From Ailurus styani (lineage: Eukaryota; Chordata; Mammalia; Carnivora; Ailuridae): a stretch of 64,000 nucleotides of DNA. The translations under genes and the position numbers were made by a program. The notes beneath the pieces were generated by a model. The model ran no database searches, was not told the origin of the DNA, and saw nothing but the letters and a program-made list of their open reading frames with translations. Below, piece after piece: positions 32,433-44,066 of the stretch. Location of the stretch: NCBI GenBank assembly GCA_002007465.1, contig LNAC01001225.1, positions 1,309-65,308 of the forward strand. The letters are read 5' to 3'. How positions within the stretch are numbered: the stretch's first letter is position 1; every line of letters starts with the position of its first letter.

Positions 32433-32608
32433 TTTTTTTATTTTTTATTCTTTGCCCCAGGGGTACAGGTCTGTGAATCATCAGGCTTACATCTTTCACA
32501 GCATTCACCAAAGCACAAACCCTCCCCAATGTCCATAACCCATCCACCCTATCCCTACCCTCCCACCCCCCAGTAACCCTCAGTTTGTTTTGTGAGATTA
32601 GGAGTCTC
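32433..32608 (-). mobile_element. Severely 5'-truncated L1 insertion, 14-bp TSD
   Basis: Same terminal L1 segment as 20274-20468, reversed: GGGGTACAGGTCTGTGAATC to TTGTGAGATTAGGAGTCTC. TSD TTCTTCAGTGTTTT at 32419-32432 and 32609-32622. Confidence 0.93.
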
Positions 32609-32719
32609 TTCTTCAGTGTTTTCTACAATTTTATGGATTTTTTTTATGTTAAATGATTGCTTTATTCTGTTATTCTGTTATGTTAAATGACTTTATTCTG
32701 ATAAAAAGAATGAGGTAGA

Positions 32720-33545
32720 CATCCAATTAATTTTTTGTGATAAAATATATATAACAAAGTATTCCATTTTAGCCATTTTTAAGTGTACAATTCATTGTCG
32801 TTGATTCCATTTATAATGTTGTGCAACCATCACCGCTGGTTCCAAAACCCTTTCAGCACCCCAAATAGAAACTACCCATTAAGCAATAACTCCTTATTTC
32901 CCCCTCCCCCTGGTGACTTCTGCTCTACTTTCTATGAATTTGTCTAATCTAGATACCTCATACAAGTGGAATCATATGTTTGTCTCTTTATCTCTGGCTT
33001 ATTTCACTTAGCATAAGGTTGTCAAGGTTGAGTTATGTGTTGTAGCCTGTTACCAACTTCATTCCTTTTTATGGCTGACTAATATTTTTTTGAATGTATA
33101 TACCACATTTTGTTTCTCTATTCATCTGTTAATGGACACTTAGGTTGTTTCCACCTTTTGACTACTGTGAATAATGCTGCTATGAACATTGCTGTGCAGA
33201 TAGCCATTGGAGTCCTTGTTTTTTAATTCTTTTGGATTTGGACCTAGAAGTAGAGTTGCTGGTAATTCTGTGTTTAGCTTTTTGAGTAACTGCTAGACTG
33301 TATCTATGGTGGCTGCAACGTTTTACGTTTCTACTAGCAGTGTTTGAGGATTCTAATTTCTTTATATCCTTACAAACACTTGTTATTTTCCATTTTTAAA
33401 ATTAGTCTTGCTAGTAGGTTGAGGTGGTCTATGTTTGCATTTCTGTAATGCCTAAGGATATTGAGTAACTTTTTCCTGTGTTTATTAACTGTGTATCTTA
33501 GGAGAAATGTCTATTCAAGTCCTTCACCTGTTTTTTCCCTAAGAC
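32720..33545 (-). mobile_element. L1 3'UTR/ORF2 end, old
   Basis: Antisense L1M: TTAAGTGTACAATTCATTGT, CATACAAGTGGAATCATATG, GGACACTTAGGTTGTTTCCA, GAATAATGCTGCTATGAACA. Confidence 0.8.
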
Positions 33546-33549
33546 AACT

Positions 33550-33724
33550 TTTTTTTTTTTAAATTTTTACTTATTTGAGAGAGAGGGAGAGCACAGAGGG
33601 AGAGTGAGAGGGAGAAGCAGACTCAAACTGCCAGGGAGCCCAATATGGGACTTGACCTTAGGACCCTAAGATCATGACTTGAGCTGAAGGCAGATGCTTA
33701 ACCGACTGAGCCACCCAGGCACCT
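33550..33724 (-). mobile_element. Can-SINE
   Basis: Poly-T, GAGAGAGAGGGAGAGCACAG and GAGCCACCCAGGCACCTA. Flanks AAGACAACTT and AAGACTTCACTT are a weak TSD. Confidence 0.9.
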
Positions 33725-34129
33725 AAGACTTCACTTTTTTAGAGTAGTTTTAGGTTCACAGCAAAATTGAGGGGGAGATGCAGAAATTTCTCATATACCT
33801 CCTGCCCCCACACATGTATAGCCTTCCACATTATCAAAATCCCCCACCAGAATGGTATGTTTGTTACAATTGATGAACCTACATTGATATATTGTAAATA
33901 CCCAAAGTCCCTAGTTTACCTTGGGGTTCATTTTTGGTTGTGTACATTCTGAGGGTTTGGACAAATGTACATGTGTGCATCATTATGGCATCATATATAA
34001 AAACCCAGTGCTCCCTATTCATCCCTACCTCCTTCCCCAACCCCAGCAACCATTACTGATCTTTTTACTGTCTCCATAGTTTCACCTTTTCCAAAATGTC
34101 ATATAGTTGGAATCATATAGGAAGTAGCC

Positions 34130-34142
<13 letters not shown>

Positions 34143-34166
<24 letters not shown>

Positions 34167-34329
34167 TTGACAGAGATCACAAGTAGGCAGAGAGGCAGGC
34201 AGAGAGAGAGAGGAGGAAGCAGGCTCCTTGGTGAGCAGAGAGCCCGATGTTGGACTGGATCCGGGATCCTGAGATCTTGACCTGAGCCGAAGGCAGTGGC
34301 TTAACCCACTGAGCCACCCAGGTGCCCCT
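34143..34329 (-). mobile_element. Can-SINE, 13-bp TSD, (TTTTC)n tail
   Basis: TTTTC repeats precede the poly-T. TSD AAGTAGCCTTTTC at 34122-34134 and 34330-34342. Confidence 0.92.
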
Positions 34330-35037
34330 AAGTAGCCTTTTCAGATTGGCTTCTTTCACTTAGTAATATGCATTTAAGGTTCCTACATGTCTTCATGGCA
34401 TGATAGTTCATTTCTTTTGAACACTGAATAATACTCCATTGTCTGAATGTAGCATAGTTTGTTTATCCATTCATCTACTGAAGGATATCTTGGTCACTTC
34501 CAGGTTTTGACAGTTGTGCATAAAGCTGCTATGTGTCCGGTTTTTGTGTGGACATAAGTTTTCGCCTTCTTTGGGTAAATAGCAAGGTGTGTAATTAGCA
34601 GATCATATGGTAAGAGTATGTTTAATTTTGTGAGAAACCGCCAAACTGTTTTCCAAAGTGGCTGTACTGTTTTGTATTCTAACCAACAATGAATGAGAGT
34701 TATTGTGCTTTATATCCTTGTCAGCATTTGGTGTTCTCAGTGTTCCAGATTTTGGCCATTCTAATAGATGTCTGCGTATTTTTACATTGTTCTTTTGTTG
34801 TTGAATTGTAGGAATTCTTTGTATATTGTGGTTATTAATCCCTTGTCAGATACACGATAAGCAAATACTTTTTCCCAGTATGTTTCCTTTTAACTGTGTA
34901 TTGTTATTTGAGGAACAAAGTTTTTAATTTTGATGAAGTCCAGTGTATTTTTTTTGTCACCTGTGCTTTTAATGTCATAATTTAAGAAACCATTACCAAA
35001 TCTAAGATCATGATGACTTTCAGTCCCTATGCTTTCT

Positions 35038-35226
35038 TTTTTTTTTTTTATTTTTTTATTTTTTAGAGAGAGAGATCACAAGTAGGCAGAGAGGCAGGCA
35101 GAGAGAGAGGAGGAAGCAGGCTCTCCACCGAGCAGAGAGCCCGATGCGGGCCTTGATCCCAGGACCCTGAGATCATGACCTGAGCCGAAGGCAGAGGCTT
35201 TAACCCACTGAGCCACCCAGGCGCCC
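35038..35226 (-). mobile_element. Can-SINE in L1
   Basis: GATCACAAGTAGGCAGAGAG body and GAGCCACCCAGGCGCCC head. The flanks repeat CTATGCTTTCTTT, a perfect TSD (35028 and 35229). Confidence 0.93.
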
Positions 35227-35380
35227 ACCTATGCTTTCTTTTAAGAGTTTTATAGTTTTACCTCTTACATTTGGTCTTTGATCTGTTTTAGTTAATTTTT
35301 GTATGGTGAAAGTCAGCTTCATGTTTTTGCATGTGGATATCCAGTTTTCCCACCACCACTTTTTTTGTTTTGTTTTGTTT

Positions 35381-35576
35381 TTTTAAGATTTATTTATTTG
35401 TTTGTTTGACAGAGAGAGAGAGAGATCACAAGTAGGCTGAGAGGCAGGCAGAGAGAGAGGAGGAGGCAGGGTCCTTGCTGAGCAGGGAGCCCGATGCGGG
35501 CCTCGATCCCAGGACCCTGAGATCATGACCTGAGCCGAAGGCACAGGCTTTAACTCACTGAACCACCCAGCGCCCC
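35381..35576 (-). mobile_element. Can-SINE in L1
   Basis: AAGATTTATTTATTTGTTTG tail and GAACCACCCAGCGCCCC head. A flanking CACCACTT duplication is visible. Confidence 0.92.
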
Positions 35577-36378
35577 AGCACCACTTGTTGAAAGACTTTC
35601 CACATTGAATGAATTTGCTTTCTTGTTGAAAATCAAATGACCATAGATCTGAGGGTTTATTTCTGAACTTTCTATTCTATTCCATTGATCTCTGTGACTG
35701 TTTTTATGCCATACCACACTGATAAAATTACTGTAGCTTTGCAGTAAGTTTTGTGATCAAGAAGTGTGAGTCCTCCAATTTTGTTATTCATTTTGAAGAT
35801 TGTTTCAGCTATTCAGGGTCCTGTGAAATTCTGTATAAATATTGGGATGAGGTTTTTCATTTCTGCAAAGCTGTCACTGGAATTTTGATAGAGATTACAT
35901 TGAATCAGTGTATCACTTTAGGTAGTTTTGTGTTCTTAGTATTTAAATCTTCCAGTTCATGAATACAGGATTTCTTTGTATTTATTTAGGTTGTCTTTAA
36001 TTTAAACTGTGTTTCGTAGTTTTCAGTGTACAAATCTTTCACCTTTTTGGTTAAGTTTATTCGGAACTATTCTTTTTGATTCTATTGTAAATGGGATTGT
36101 TTTCTTAATTTCCTTCTTTGGATTCATTGCTAGTGTATAGAAATACTGATTTTTGTGTGTTGATTTTGTGTTTTGCAACTTTGCTGAATTTATTAACTCT
36201 AACAGGCTTTTTTTGTGGGGGTTAGTTCTTTAGGATTTTCTACATATAAGGTCATGTCATTTGTGAATAAAGATAGTTTAACAACTTCCTTTCCAATTTG
36301 AATGCCTGTTTGTTTATTATAGCCCAGTTGCTCTGGCTAAAATTTCAGTGCCATGTTGAACAGAAGTGGTGAAAGTGT

Positions 36379-36512
36379 GGGATGCCTGACTAGCTCATTT
36401 GGTAGACCATGTGATTTTTGTTCTTGGGGTTGTGAGCTTGAGCCCCAGGTGAGGTGTGGAGATTACTTAAAAATAAAATTTTTAAAATAAATAAATAAAA
36501 TCTTGAAGAAAA
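36379..36512 (+). mobile_element. Old short SINE in L1
   Basis: GGGATGCCTGACTAGCTCAT, TTGTGAGCTTGAGCCCCAGG, GATTACTTAAAAATAAAA. Flanks GTGGTGAAAGTG and AAGTGATGAAATT. Confidence 0.85.
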
Positions 36513-36948
36513 AAAAAGTGATGAAATTAGGAATCCTTGTCTTGTTCCTGACCATTTTTTTTCCTAAATAATTGACTCCTTTTATCATACTGTTTGCTGA
36601 ATATCCCATCCCTTTTTCCTCCCTCTTCCTGCCATTTAGCGTACCATCTTTATAATTTGCAGAATTCCTATGTGTATATTGGGTGAATGAAGCATGAACA
36701 AATGCCTGTATAATCTCATCTCTACACCTGTTCATCCTTATTTCTTGCATTTTCCTCTCTTGTGCACCACAAGTTTTGTGCTGCTTTTAGTTCTTGTAAG
36801 ACATCAGTTACTCGTTCTTTCATTTGTTTATTTATTTTTTCATTTGTTTATTTTTATGTACTTTCACATCTTAATGACTTTGCATAAGCTGTTTTGTCTG
36901 CTTAGACCTATCATTCTTTACTTGTTTATGTGCCATATTCCTGGTCAT

Positions 36949-37058
36949 CCTTTTTTTTTTTAAGATTTTATTTTAAGTTTCTGCACCCAGTGTGGGGCTC
37001 GAATTTAACAACCCAGAGATCAAGAGTTGCGTGCTCCAACTGAGCCAGTTGGGCACCC
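36949..37058 (-). mobile_element. Old short SINE, TSD TCCTGGTCATC
   Basis: AAGTTTCTGCACCCAGTGTG and GAGCCAGTTGGGCACCCC. The TSD precedes the poly-T at about 36938 and recurs at about 37060. Confidence 0.87.
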
Positions 37059-37169
37059 CTCCTGGTCATCTTTTGGGTCTATTCATGCACTGTGCTCTTT
37101 ACTCCCCCAAAGTAAATCTACTTTCCATGTTTATTTTGTGTATCTCTGTGTGTGTGTATTTATTTATTT

Positions 37170-37337
37170 GAGATTTTATTTATTTATTTGACAGTGCACA
37201 AGCAGGGGGGAGGGGAAGAGGGAGAAGCAGCCTCTCCACTGAGCAGGGAGGCCTATGCGGGACTCCATTCCAGGTCCCGGCATCATGACTTGAGCCAAGG
37301 GTAGATGCTTAAACATCTGAGCCACACAGGCATCCCT
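37170..37337 (-). mobile_element. Can-SINE, diverged
   Basis: GATTTTATTTATTTATTTGA tail, GAGCCACACAGGCATCCC head. A (GT)n run precedes it. Confidence 0.87.
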
Positions 37338-37659
37338 CTGTGTTTATTTTAAATGTGAGCATACTTTTTTATGGCACTTATGATGGTCTCAAGGAAAATT
37401 CTGAGCTGAGTACAAAAAAAGAGAAGGTTGTTAGATACAGTTGTACAAATAGCAGTAAACATTGACAACAAGAATAGTGATAGATCATGAGAAATGGCTA
37501 TAATTTTTTAGGTCCTTACTCCCATGCAATAGAGGCTTTTTTGTTGTTCTTATTTATTATTGAAATGACCAAAATTCAGTGATAAAAAGAAAAATTTAAA
37601 TTATTATTTGGCACCAGAGAAGGGTCTTACCCATGTATTTGAGACTTCGAGGATTTTTT

Positions 37660-37990
37660 TTTCAGTTTTTTTGAGAAATGATTGATATACGTCACTGTAT
37701 ACATTGAAGGCGTACAGCATGGTGGTTTGATTTATATGTATTGTAGAATGATTACCACATAGGTTCTACTAACTCCGTCTTCTCATAGAAATAGAATAAA
37801 AAGAAAAGACAGGAAGGAAAACAGTTTTCTCCTTGTGATGAGAACTTTTAGGATTTAATCTCAATAACTTCTCTGTATCACACAGTAGTGTTAAGTTCTA
37901 GTCATCATGTTGTACATTATCTCTGTAGTACTTATTTTACTTATAACTGGAAGTTTGTATCTTTTCACCAGGTTCCTCCAATTCCAAGAC
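37660..37990 (-). mobile_element. L1 3'UTR fragment with a small internal insert
   Basis: Antisense L1: GATTGATATACGTCACTGTA, GGTGGTTTGATTTATATGTA, GTCATCATGTTGTACATTAT. A stretch of unrelated sequence lies at 37785-37860. Confidence 0.7.
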
Positions 37991-38270
37991 TTAGGGAGGG
38001 GATTCTGATATGAAACAGGGTGAGCATCCACAAAAGCTTGGGTAAGAGTTGATGCCTGCACTTTCTGTGCAATGTTAGACAATGGAACAAACAAATGTTA
38101 GACATATGGAAAATTCACCTCAAGAAAGTGAGACTAGTTGGATCTTTTAGAGCATGTGAAATAGTATATGAAATAGGGAAAACTGGAATTCAGATTCCCA
38201 AAACAAGAGCAGTTTATAAAAATAAACTAAGAACAAGAAAGAGTTCTTAACCTTAGAAAACATAATTGTT

Positions 38271-38439
38271 TATTTATTTGACAGAGAGAGAGAGATCACA
38301 AGTAGGCAGAGAGGCAACCAGAGAGGAGGGGGAAGCAGGCTTCCTGCTGAGCAGAGAGCCTGATGCGGGGCTCGATCCCAGGACCCTGAGATCATGACCT
38401 GAGCCGAAGGCAGAGGCGTAACCCACGGAGCCACCCCAT
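38271..38439 (-). mobile_element. Can-SINE, 14-bp TSD
   Basis: TSD AAAACATAATTGTT at 38257-38270 and 38440-38453. The head is truncated to GAGCCACCCC. Confidence 0.92.
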
Positions 38440-38499
38440 AAAACATAATTGTTAAAAAAAAACCCTCAAGACTCAATAGCAAAATAGATAGTGGAGAAT

Positions 38500-39150
38500 G
38501 CCAAGTTAGCATGAGAAAAATCTCCGAATTCAGGAAAGAGACATTTAAAGTGAAAATTATGAGAGAACAGTTAAAACACATAAAAGTCTCAAATCTCTGT
38601 GTCAGATGGTTCTGGAAGAGAACAGAGGACCCTGAAATGAAGGAGTGACCAATGAAATAATGGAAGAGTGTTTCTGAGCTGAAGAAAGCCTTGAGTTTCA
38701 AGTCATCACCAAGAATATATTAAAAAAGCATAAAAACCTAGGTGTGTCTTGATGAATTTTCTAAGTAACAGGATAAAAGACAAAACCCTGAAAGGTAGAA
38801 AAACAAGTTATGTTTCAAGAGGAACCAGTCAGATTTGCATCAGACTTATGCACTCTGACATTGGATGCCAGAAGATAACGGAGTAATGTCACCCAGGAGC
38901 TGAGAGAAATGAAATAGGTATAGAACATAGGTTCGGGCAGTGAAGCCAAATAAAATCTAGACTTAACGCTAAATAATTATAAATACTGTTGTAAACCTTA
39001 CTGCAGATGGTAAGAAATTGGTTTTGAAATCATCGAAAATGTAAAAAATATGGACCCGAAGTTCTAGATTATTTCAAGAAAATACAGGGGATTGAGCTGT
39101 AGGAAGAGGGAAGTGAAACCTATGATAATTGTACTATAGATTTTATCAGT
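38500..39150 (+). mobile_element. Old L1/HAL1-type fragment
   Basis: Sense block TGGATGCCAGAAGATAACGG AGTAATG matches the L1M/HAL1 'ccagaagacaatggag' segment; the remainder is heavily decayed. Confidence 0.5.
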
Positions 39151-39159
39151 AGGGATTTT

Positions 39160-39313
39160 TTTAAAGATTTTATTTATTTGAGAGACGGGAAGAGGGAGAA
39201 GCAAGCTCCCTGCTCAGCAGGGAGGCAGACCCAGGGCTCCATCCCAGGACCCTGAGATCATGATCCGAGTTGAAGGCAGACACTTAACCGACTGAGCCAC
39301 CCAGGCATTCCTA
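39160..39313 (-). mobile_element. Can-SINE
   Basis: AAAGATTTTATTTATTTGAG tail, GAGCCACCCAGGCATTCC head. CAGTAGGGATTT flanks both sides as TSD. Confidence 0.92.
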
Positions 39314-40028
39314 CCAGTAGGGATTTATTGATAGATGCTTTCACATTAGTAGAAAAATACAAGTTCGAACATGGCTTTTACAAAGTTTTAAGATCCCCGG
39401 TAGAATAGGAATGTTACTTTTACTTCTAAATTACTAGAGGGAAAGTGGAACAAAGAAAACTTAATTAATACAGAAAAAACAGGGGGAAAAGGAAATAAGG
39501 AAGCATAACATATAGAAAACAGCAGCTGTTGAGAATCATTTTTGGGTAAAAGAAGAAATCAATGTGCCATTAGAGACTCCAGAAAATGAGATGACACTCT
39601 TCTAAACTTAATAGGATTTGACCAGTCTTTACAGCAAGAAGGAACGAAAAGTGTATTAATGGGCTAAGCAAGCATTTCATTCAAGCTAGAAAAACAACAA
39701 AATGAGATAAAGCTTTAGAAGGACAGATTGAATACAAAGGAAAGGTAAAATTCATGAGAAAGCATCTTTCCTTCCCCTTCCAAACAGGCAGTTTAATTTT
39801 ACCAATGATTATAATCCTAAAATTCTAATGATATTATAAGATATTATCTAGAGAGATAGTATAGAACACCATTCCCAAATTTATTCTGGAACTATAAAGA
39901 TGGTCAGTATGAGGGAGTGTAATACTATGAAATTCATCCTTATTGATTAAAAGAGAAAAAAACTGTCCTATTGAGATCAGTTAAAATTTTTTTAAATACT
40001 TAAGAATAAACTTAAATGTGTTGAGTTT
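39314..40028. other. Intron 1, AT-rich, possible LINE remnant
   Basis: No gene. The A-rich purine composition resembles decayed sense L1 but nothing aligns firmly. Confidence 0.35.
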
Positions 40029-40236
40029 GGGGCACCTGGGTGGCTCAGTCAGTTAAATGTCTGATTCTCGATTTCTGCTCAGGTCATGATCTCAGGGTCG
40101 TGGGACTGAGCCTCATGAAGGCTCCATGCTTAGTGTGGAGTCTGCTTGAGATTCTCTCTTTCCCACTCCCCCTTCTCTCACTTGTGTGTGCAAACACACA
40201 TACTCTCTCTAAAATAAATAAATTTAAAAAAATAAA
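40029..40236 (+). mobile_element. Can-SINE
   Basis: GGGCACCTGGGTGGCTCAGT head and AAAATAAATAAATTTAAAAA tail. Confidence 0.9.
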
Positions 40237-40369
40237 AGATTTGAAGCAGTATTTAAAAGTGGCGGTGTTTAATCTCACTGATGGTAACATGAGTGTGATA
40301 TTATATTTATTTTTCTATTTGAACTATTTCATAATGAAAACAAAGTTTTAGTTACATAAATCTGTACCC

Positions 40370-40830
40370 TTCCCTAGACGTTCAGCCTTCCCCTCAAAAG
40401 TTACTAATTTCTCATCTCCTTCTAGAATTATTCACTGTATTCTAGGCATATTTATGTTTGAGTGGATTGTTTCCTCCCCGCCATGAGTGCATAATTCTTT
40501 TGTACTTTTTTCCCTATGCAGTGAAATTGTTTCTTTGAAATTTTTTCATATCACCCTATGTAGCACTTGTCCTTTTTCCTTGTTCCCATGTATTCTACTG
40601 CTTTGGTGCCTTATAATTTATCTCACCAGTTCACTCCTGAAGATCATTTACGTTCTTGCTAATTTTCCACTCTTGTGTACAGTGAACATCCTCGTGCATA
40701 AATCTTTGCACACAGGTGTGTGGCTACATGATATAAATTCCTAGAGGATAAAATTGGTGGGTCAAATTTATGATCTTATTAAATCGTTCTCAAATATTGT
40801 TATCTGTTTTCATTTAGCCGTAATGTATGA
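40370..40830 (-). mobile_element. Old L1 3' fragment
   Basis: Antisense L1ME-like: GTGAACATCCTCGTGCATAA, TAAATTCCTAGAGGATAAAA, TTGGTGGGTCAAATTTATGA. Confidence 0.65.
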
Positions 40831-40922
40831 AAATACTATCATCTGCATAGTGCTATCAGAATTTTTTATTCTTGCCAATTTGATACAGAAAAGCTATTAA
40901 TAGAAAACTGTTTTAGTATTAT

Positions 40923-41129
40923 CTTATTTTGTAATTTTTAAGTGTTTTAAAAAGATTTTTATTTATTAGCATGTGCCAGCAAGAGAAGAGCACAAGTGGG
41001 GGGAGGGGCAGAGGGACAAGCAGGCTCCCCACTGAGCAGGGAACCTAACGTAGGGCTTGATCCCAGGAGTTTGGGATCATGACCTGAGCCAAAGGCAGAC
41101 ACTTAACCAACTGTGCCACCCAGGTGTCC
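40923..41129 (-). mobile_element. Can-SINE, 15-bp TSD
   Basis: TSD CTGTTTTAGTATTAT at 40908-40922 and 41130-41144. Head GTGCCACCCAGGTGTCC. Confidence 0.92.
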
Positions 41130-41144
41130 CTGTTTTAGTATTAT

Positions 41145-41534
41145 TTTAAATTAATATTTTTCTTTTATATCAGTTACTAATTTGCAATATAAAATTACTT
41201 TGTAGTGTTTCAGCTCTATAAAGTGTATGAGGTTATACAAATAAATATAAGCCTAGATCTGAATGTGTTTAATTTTACATATAAAATTTATTGCTTAACA
41301 TTTAAAAACAATATAATTAATGTGACTTAAGTTCAAAATTAAGTCACTTTTTCATTTCAGCTAATTACATTTCTTATGATATACTTTCATGGAAAGGTTT
41401 TTGAAAGGTAATATTTCTCTCCAAATTAATATGTGAGGCTATATAACTTTGATACTGAAACTGAATAAGTCATATGAAAATAGAAAATTAGAGGTCAGTT
41501 TAACTTAAAAACATAGATGCATACATCTTAAATA
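41145..41534. other. Intron 1, AT-rich, nothing recognised
   Basis: No coding or repeat signal that can be supported. Confidence 0.4.
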
Positions 41535-42090
41535 AAATAATGGTAGTATATCTAGACAATGGGATATTACTCAGCACTAAAAAGAAATCAGCTATCAGGC
41601 CATGAAAGGACATAGAGGAACTTTAAAGGCATATTACTAAGTGAAAAATGTGTAAATTGTAATTCAACACATACCTGAGTAAAGGAGAACAGCTACATGA
41701 TCACTTCCATAAATGCAAGGAAAACAGTGAATAAAATTCAACACCCACTCATGATAAAAAATTTTTACCCAATTAGAAATTGAAGAGAAGTATCTTAGCT
41801 TGAAAAGGGTATCTATTGATCAGAAATCCAAAGCAAATATTATGCCTAATGGTTAAACCTTAGAAGCAGTTGTTTCAAAATCAGGGGGAAAAACATATCT
41901 ATCTGACATTGAATAGGCAATTCTAGCCAATGGGATTAGATAAGAAAAAGAAATAAATAAAAAAATATAGGGAAGAGACAGAATTCCCACTGTTTGGTAA
42001 TACCGAGAAATTCAGAGCCACTACAGAATATTAAGAACTCAGTGAGATTGCTGGGTGAGAGAGAAACATTAAAAAGTCAGTAGCAACAAT
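41535..42090 (+). mobile_element. L1 fragments in scrambled order
   Basis: 41535-41690 is the L1 ORF2 3' end (AATGGGATATTACTCAGCAC), while 41690-42090, to its right, is an earlier ORF2 segment (CATGATCACTTCCATAAATG). Either two insertions or a local rearrangement. Confidence 0.7.
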
Positions 42091-42094
42091 TGTA

Positions 42095-42975
42095 GTGTGT
42101 ATGTGTATGTGTTTCTATTGTGTGTTTGTGGCAGATTGCTTTTTCCAAAGTGGCTGTACCAACATAGGTTGTGTCCCACATGTTCTTTGCACACACAGCG
42201 TGACTGAGATTCCTCTCACTGAGAGGTGGTCTGTATTCCCTACTCTCTGCATCTTAGAAGGCCCAGTGGGTGAAAATACCAACAAGAAAGTTACCTGTTC
42301 TGGGGCTGGTGACATACAGGAGGGTGGGGAACCCATAGTAGGAGCATTTGTCGAGAAGTGACTTGAATAATTTATTTATGTTTAATTTATAAAATTATTT
42401 GGCGCCTCACTTTTAAAATGCTTTTTCTCACATGTGATAGTGTGAGCAAAAACCAAATTAATTTTTGCTGTTGATGCACACTTTTTTGGGTAATGTTTCT
42501 GTTTTTGTCTGCATTCTCAGAATAATGTGTCCTATTTGGGTGAAAAAAAACTGTTCATGCTAGATACACCAGATAGCTGAGTGCTTAGTGCAGCCATATC
42601 CTCACAGAATTTCTTCCACAGGGGAACACAGAGAACTGTAAGGGTCCTAAAATGAGCTTCTGGCCTAGTGGTGGTTGCTAAGCATTTATGGTTCTAGAAA
42701 TAAAATTTGAGGGTATTTCTGGACTCAAAGTAACAGTAATATGGCATGAAGATGAAGAAACAGATGAAAGTTTTAAGACAGAAACTCCAAAATAGAGGTA
42801 GATATTATTGAGAGTTTAGTGAGAAATCTGAGTATGATGTGATTAGCCTTAGATACCTCTGTTGCATTAGTTCTGTGTTACATAAAATGTTTAATGTTGC
42901 TTGTAGGGGTTGAATATTGCATGGCAACATATGAATACATCCAGAGCAGAGACTTTGTGCCTAAAGGACCTTGTT
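42095..42975. other. Intron 1 upstream of exon 2, nothing recognised
   Basis: Short TG repeats near 42095-42130; otherwise unique-looking, no coding signal. Confidence 0.4.
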
Positions 42976-42979
42976 CAGT

Positions 42980-43163
42980 CCTGAGGTCTGCCACTTACTG
43001 CTTTATGACCTTTGGCAGATTATTTAACCTCTCAAAGCCTATCATCCCTCAGATATAAAACAGGGATGATAGTTTTTCCTATTGGTGTTGTAAGAATTGA
43101 ATGAGATAATGTAGAGAGCTTTGTGTTGTAGTTGGCATCTCATCAATACTTGATAAATGTTAG
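42980..43163 (+). mobile_element. MIR ending 75 bp before exon 2
   Basis: TCTGCCACTTACTGCTTTAT GACC, TTTAACCTCTCAAAGCCT, AGAATTGAATGAGATAATGT and CTTGATAAATGTTAG follow the MIR consensus over nearly its whole length. Confidence 0.85.
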
Positions 43164-43237
43164 TTTATACTGGAAAGTGTCTGTTTTGCTCTATACAATT
43201 TAAGAGGAATATTAAAATATATTTTTGTTATTTTAAG

Positions 43238-43328
43238 GAAATTCGCAATGAGTCCCATGACTATCCTCATAGAGTGGCCAAGTTTCCAGAAAACAGAAAT
43301 CGAAACAGATACAGAGATGTAAGCCCAT
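43238..43328 (+). CDS. PTPN2: PTPN2 coding exon 2 (91 nt)
   Basis: Second coding exon. It follows a pyrimidine-poor but usable acceptor (TTTTAAG, AG at 43236-43237) and encodes 30 codons plus one base: [20 protein letters not shown], then [10 protein letters not shown]. This is essentially identical to mammalian TC-PTP residues 24-53. It holds the start of the conserved PTP domain, including the NRNRYRDV motif that leads into the phosphotyrosine-recognition loop in this family. The donor GTAAGT begins at 43329 and splits the next codon after its first T (phase 1), as expected for the Tyr that begins exon 3. Spliced to exon 1 it gives an unbroken frame of 160 nt. The near-perfect conservation, against the less conserved exon 1, argues for a functional gene and not a pseudogene. 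A MIR ends about 75 bp upstream. Confidence 0.97.
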
Positions 43329-43329
43329 G

Positions 43330-43859
43330 TAAGTACTTTGGGTTCGTGTGCATGTGTATGTTTGTTGGTTGTTTTAGGAAGCAGAATACAATGAAAAAGA
43401 AGGTTTGGGATTAGGGTTGATAAGTACAGGGTTTTCTTCATATTAACATAATACATGTTCTTTAAAGAAAAATTTCAAGGCACAGAATAGTAGAAGGAAG
43501 GAAGATTGCCCATAATTATTGCATCTTTCAAACACAGCCACTGTTCTTTCGGTGTATTTCTTACTAACTTTTTTTTCTTATGCATAATTTTCTTTTTAAA
43601 ATTAATTGTAATCATATGTGTGTATGTGTATTTATATATGTATATTTATTATTCCATAACCTTTTAAATATTACTTAAAATATTTACTAGTGTGGTTTGG
43701 TTTTTTTCCCCCCACATTATAAAAGTAGTATGTACTTATTGTAGAAAACTTTTAAAACAGAAATGTGTAAAAGAAAAAAATCCCATGATTTAAAACCAAA
43801 TTAAAAACTTTTGGGTTTATATTATTTTTGTATTTTTTCTGAATGAACATATATATGCA
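43330..43859. other. Intron 2 start, low-complexity AT/TG
   Basis: TGTGTATG repeats at 43615-43650; otherwise AT-rich, possibly decayed LINE. No gene. Confidence 0.4.
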
Positions 43860-44066
43860 TTCTTTTATTTATTTAAATATTTGAGTGTGAGTGTGCATGC
43901 GAGGAGGGGGAGCACAGAGAGAAGGAGAGAATCTTGTGCAGGCTCTATGCTGAGCGCTGAGCCTGACGTGAGGGCTCTATCTCTGAATCCTAAAATCCTG
44001 ACCTGTGCTGAAACCAAGAGTCAGCCAAGAGTCAGATGCTTAACTGACTGAGCCCCAGACACCCCT
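43860..44066 (-). mobile_element. Can-SINE, diverged
   Basis: TTTATTTATTTAAATATTTG tail, GAGAGAATCTTGTGCAGGCT body, GAGCCCCAGACACCCC head. A partial duplication of AAGAGTCAG lies inside. Confidence 0.87.

Larger units (their letters stand above)
33725..36560 (-). mobile_element. Long L1 fragment (3'UTR through ORF2)
   Basis: About 2.8 kb of antisense L1M interrupted by four SINEs: TTCACAGCAAAATTGAGGGG (3'UTR), CCATTCATCTACTGAAGGAT, TCCCTTGTCAGATACACGAT, TTTGATAGAGATTACATTGA, TGTTGAACAGAAGTGGTGAA. ORF2 is riddled with stops. The longest L1 copy in the window. Confidence 0.85.
22911..43237 (+). other. PTPN2: PTPN2 intron 1 (20.3 kb)
   Basis: Intron bounded by GTGAGT at 22911 and AG at 43236-43237. 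The first 600 bp continue the CpG island. The rest is mostly L1, L2 and Can-SINE sequence with a MER2 element and a STAT-motif hairpin. No further PTPN2-like or other exon was recognised in it. Confidence 0.9.
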
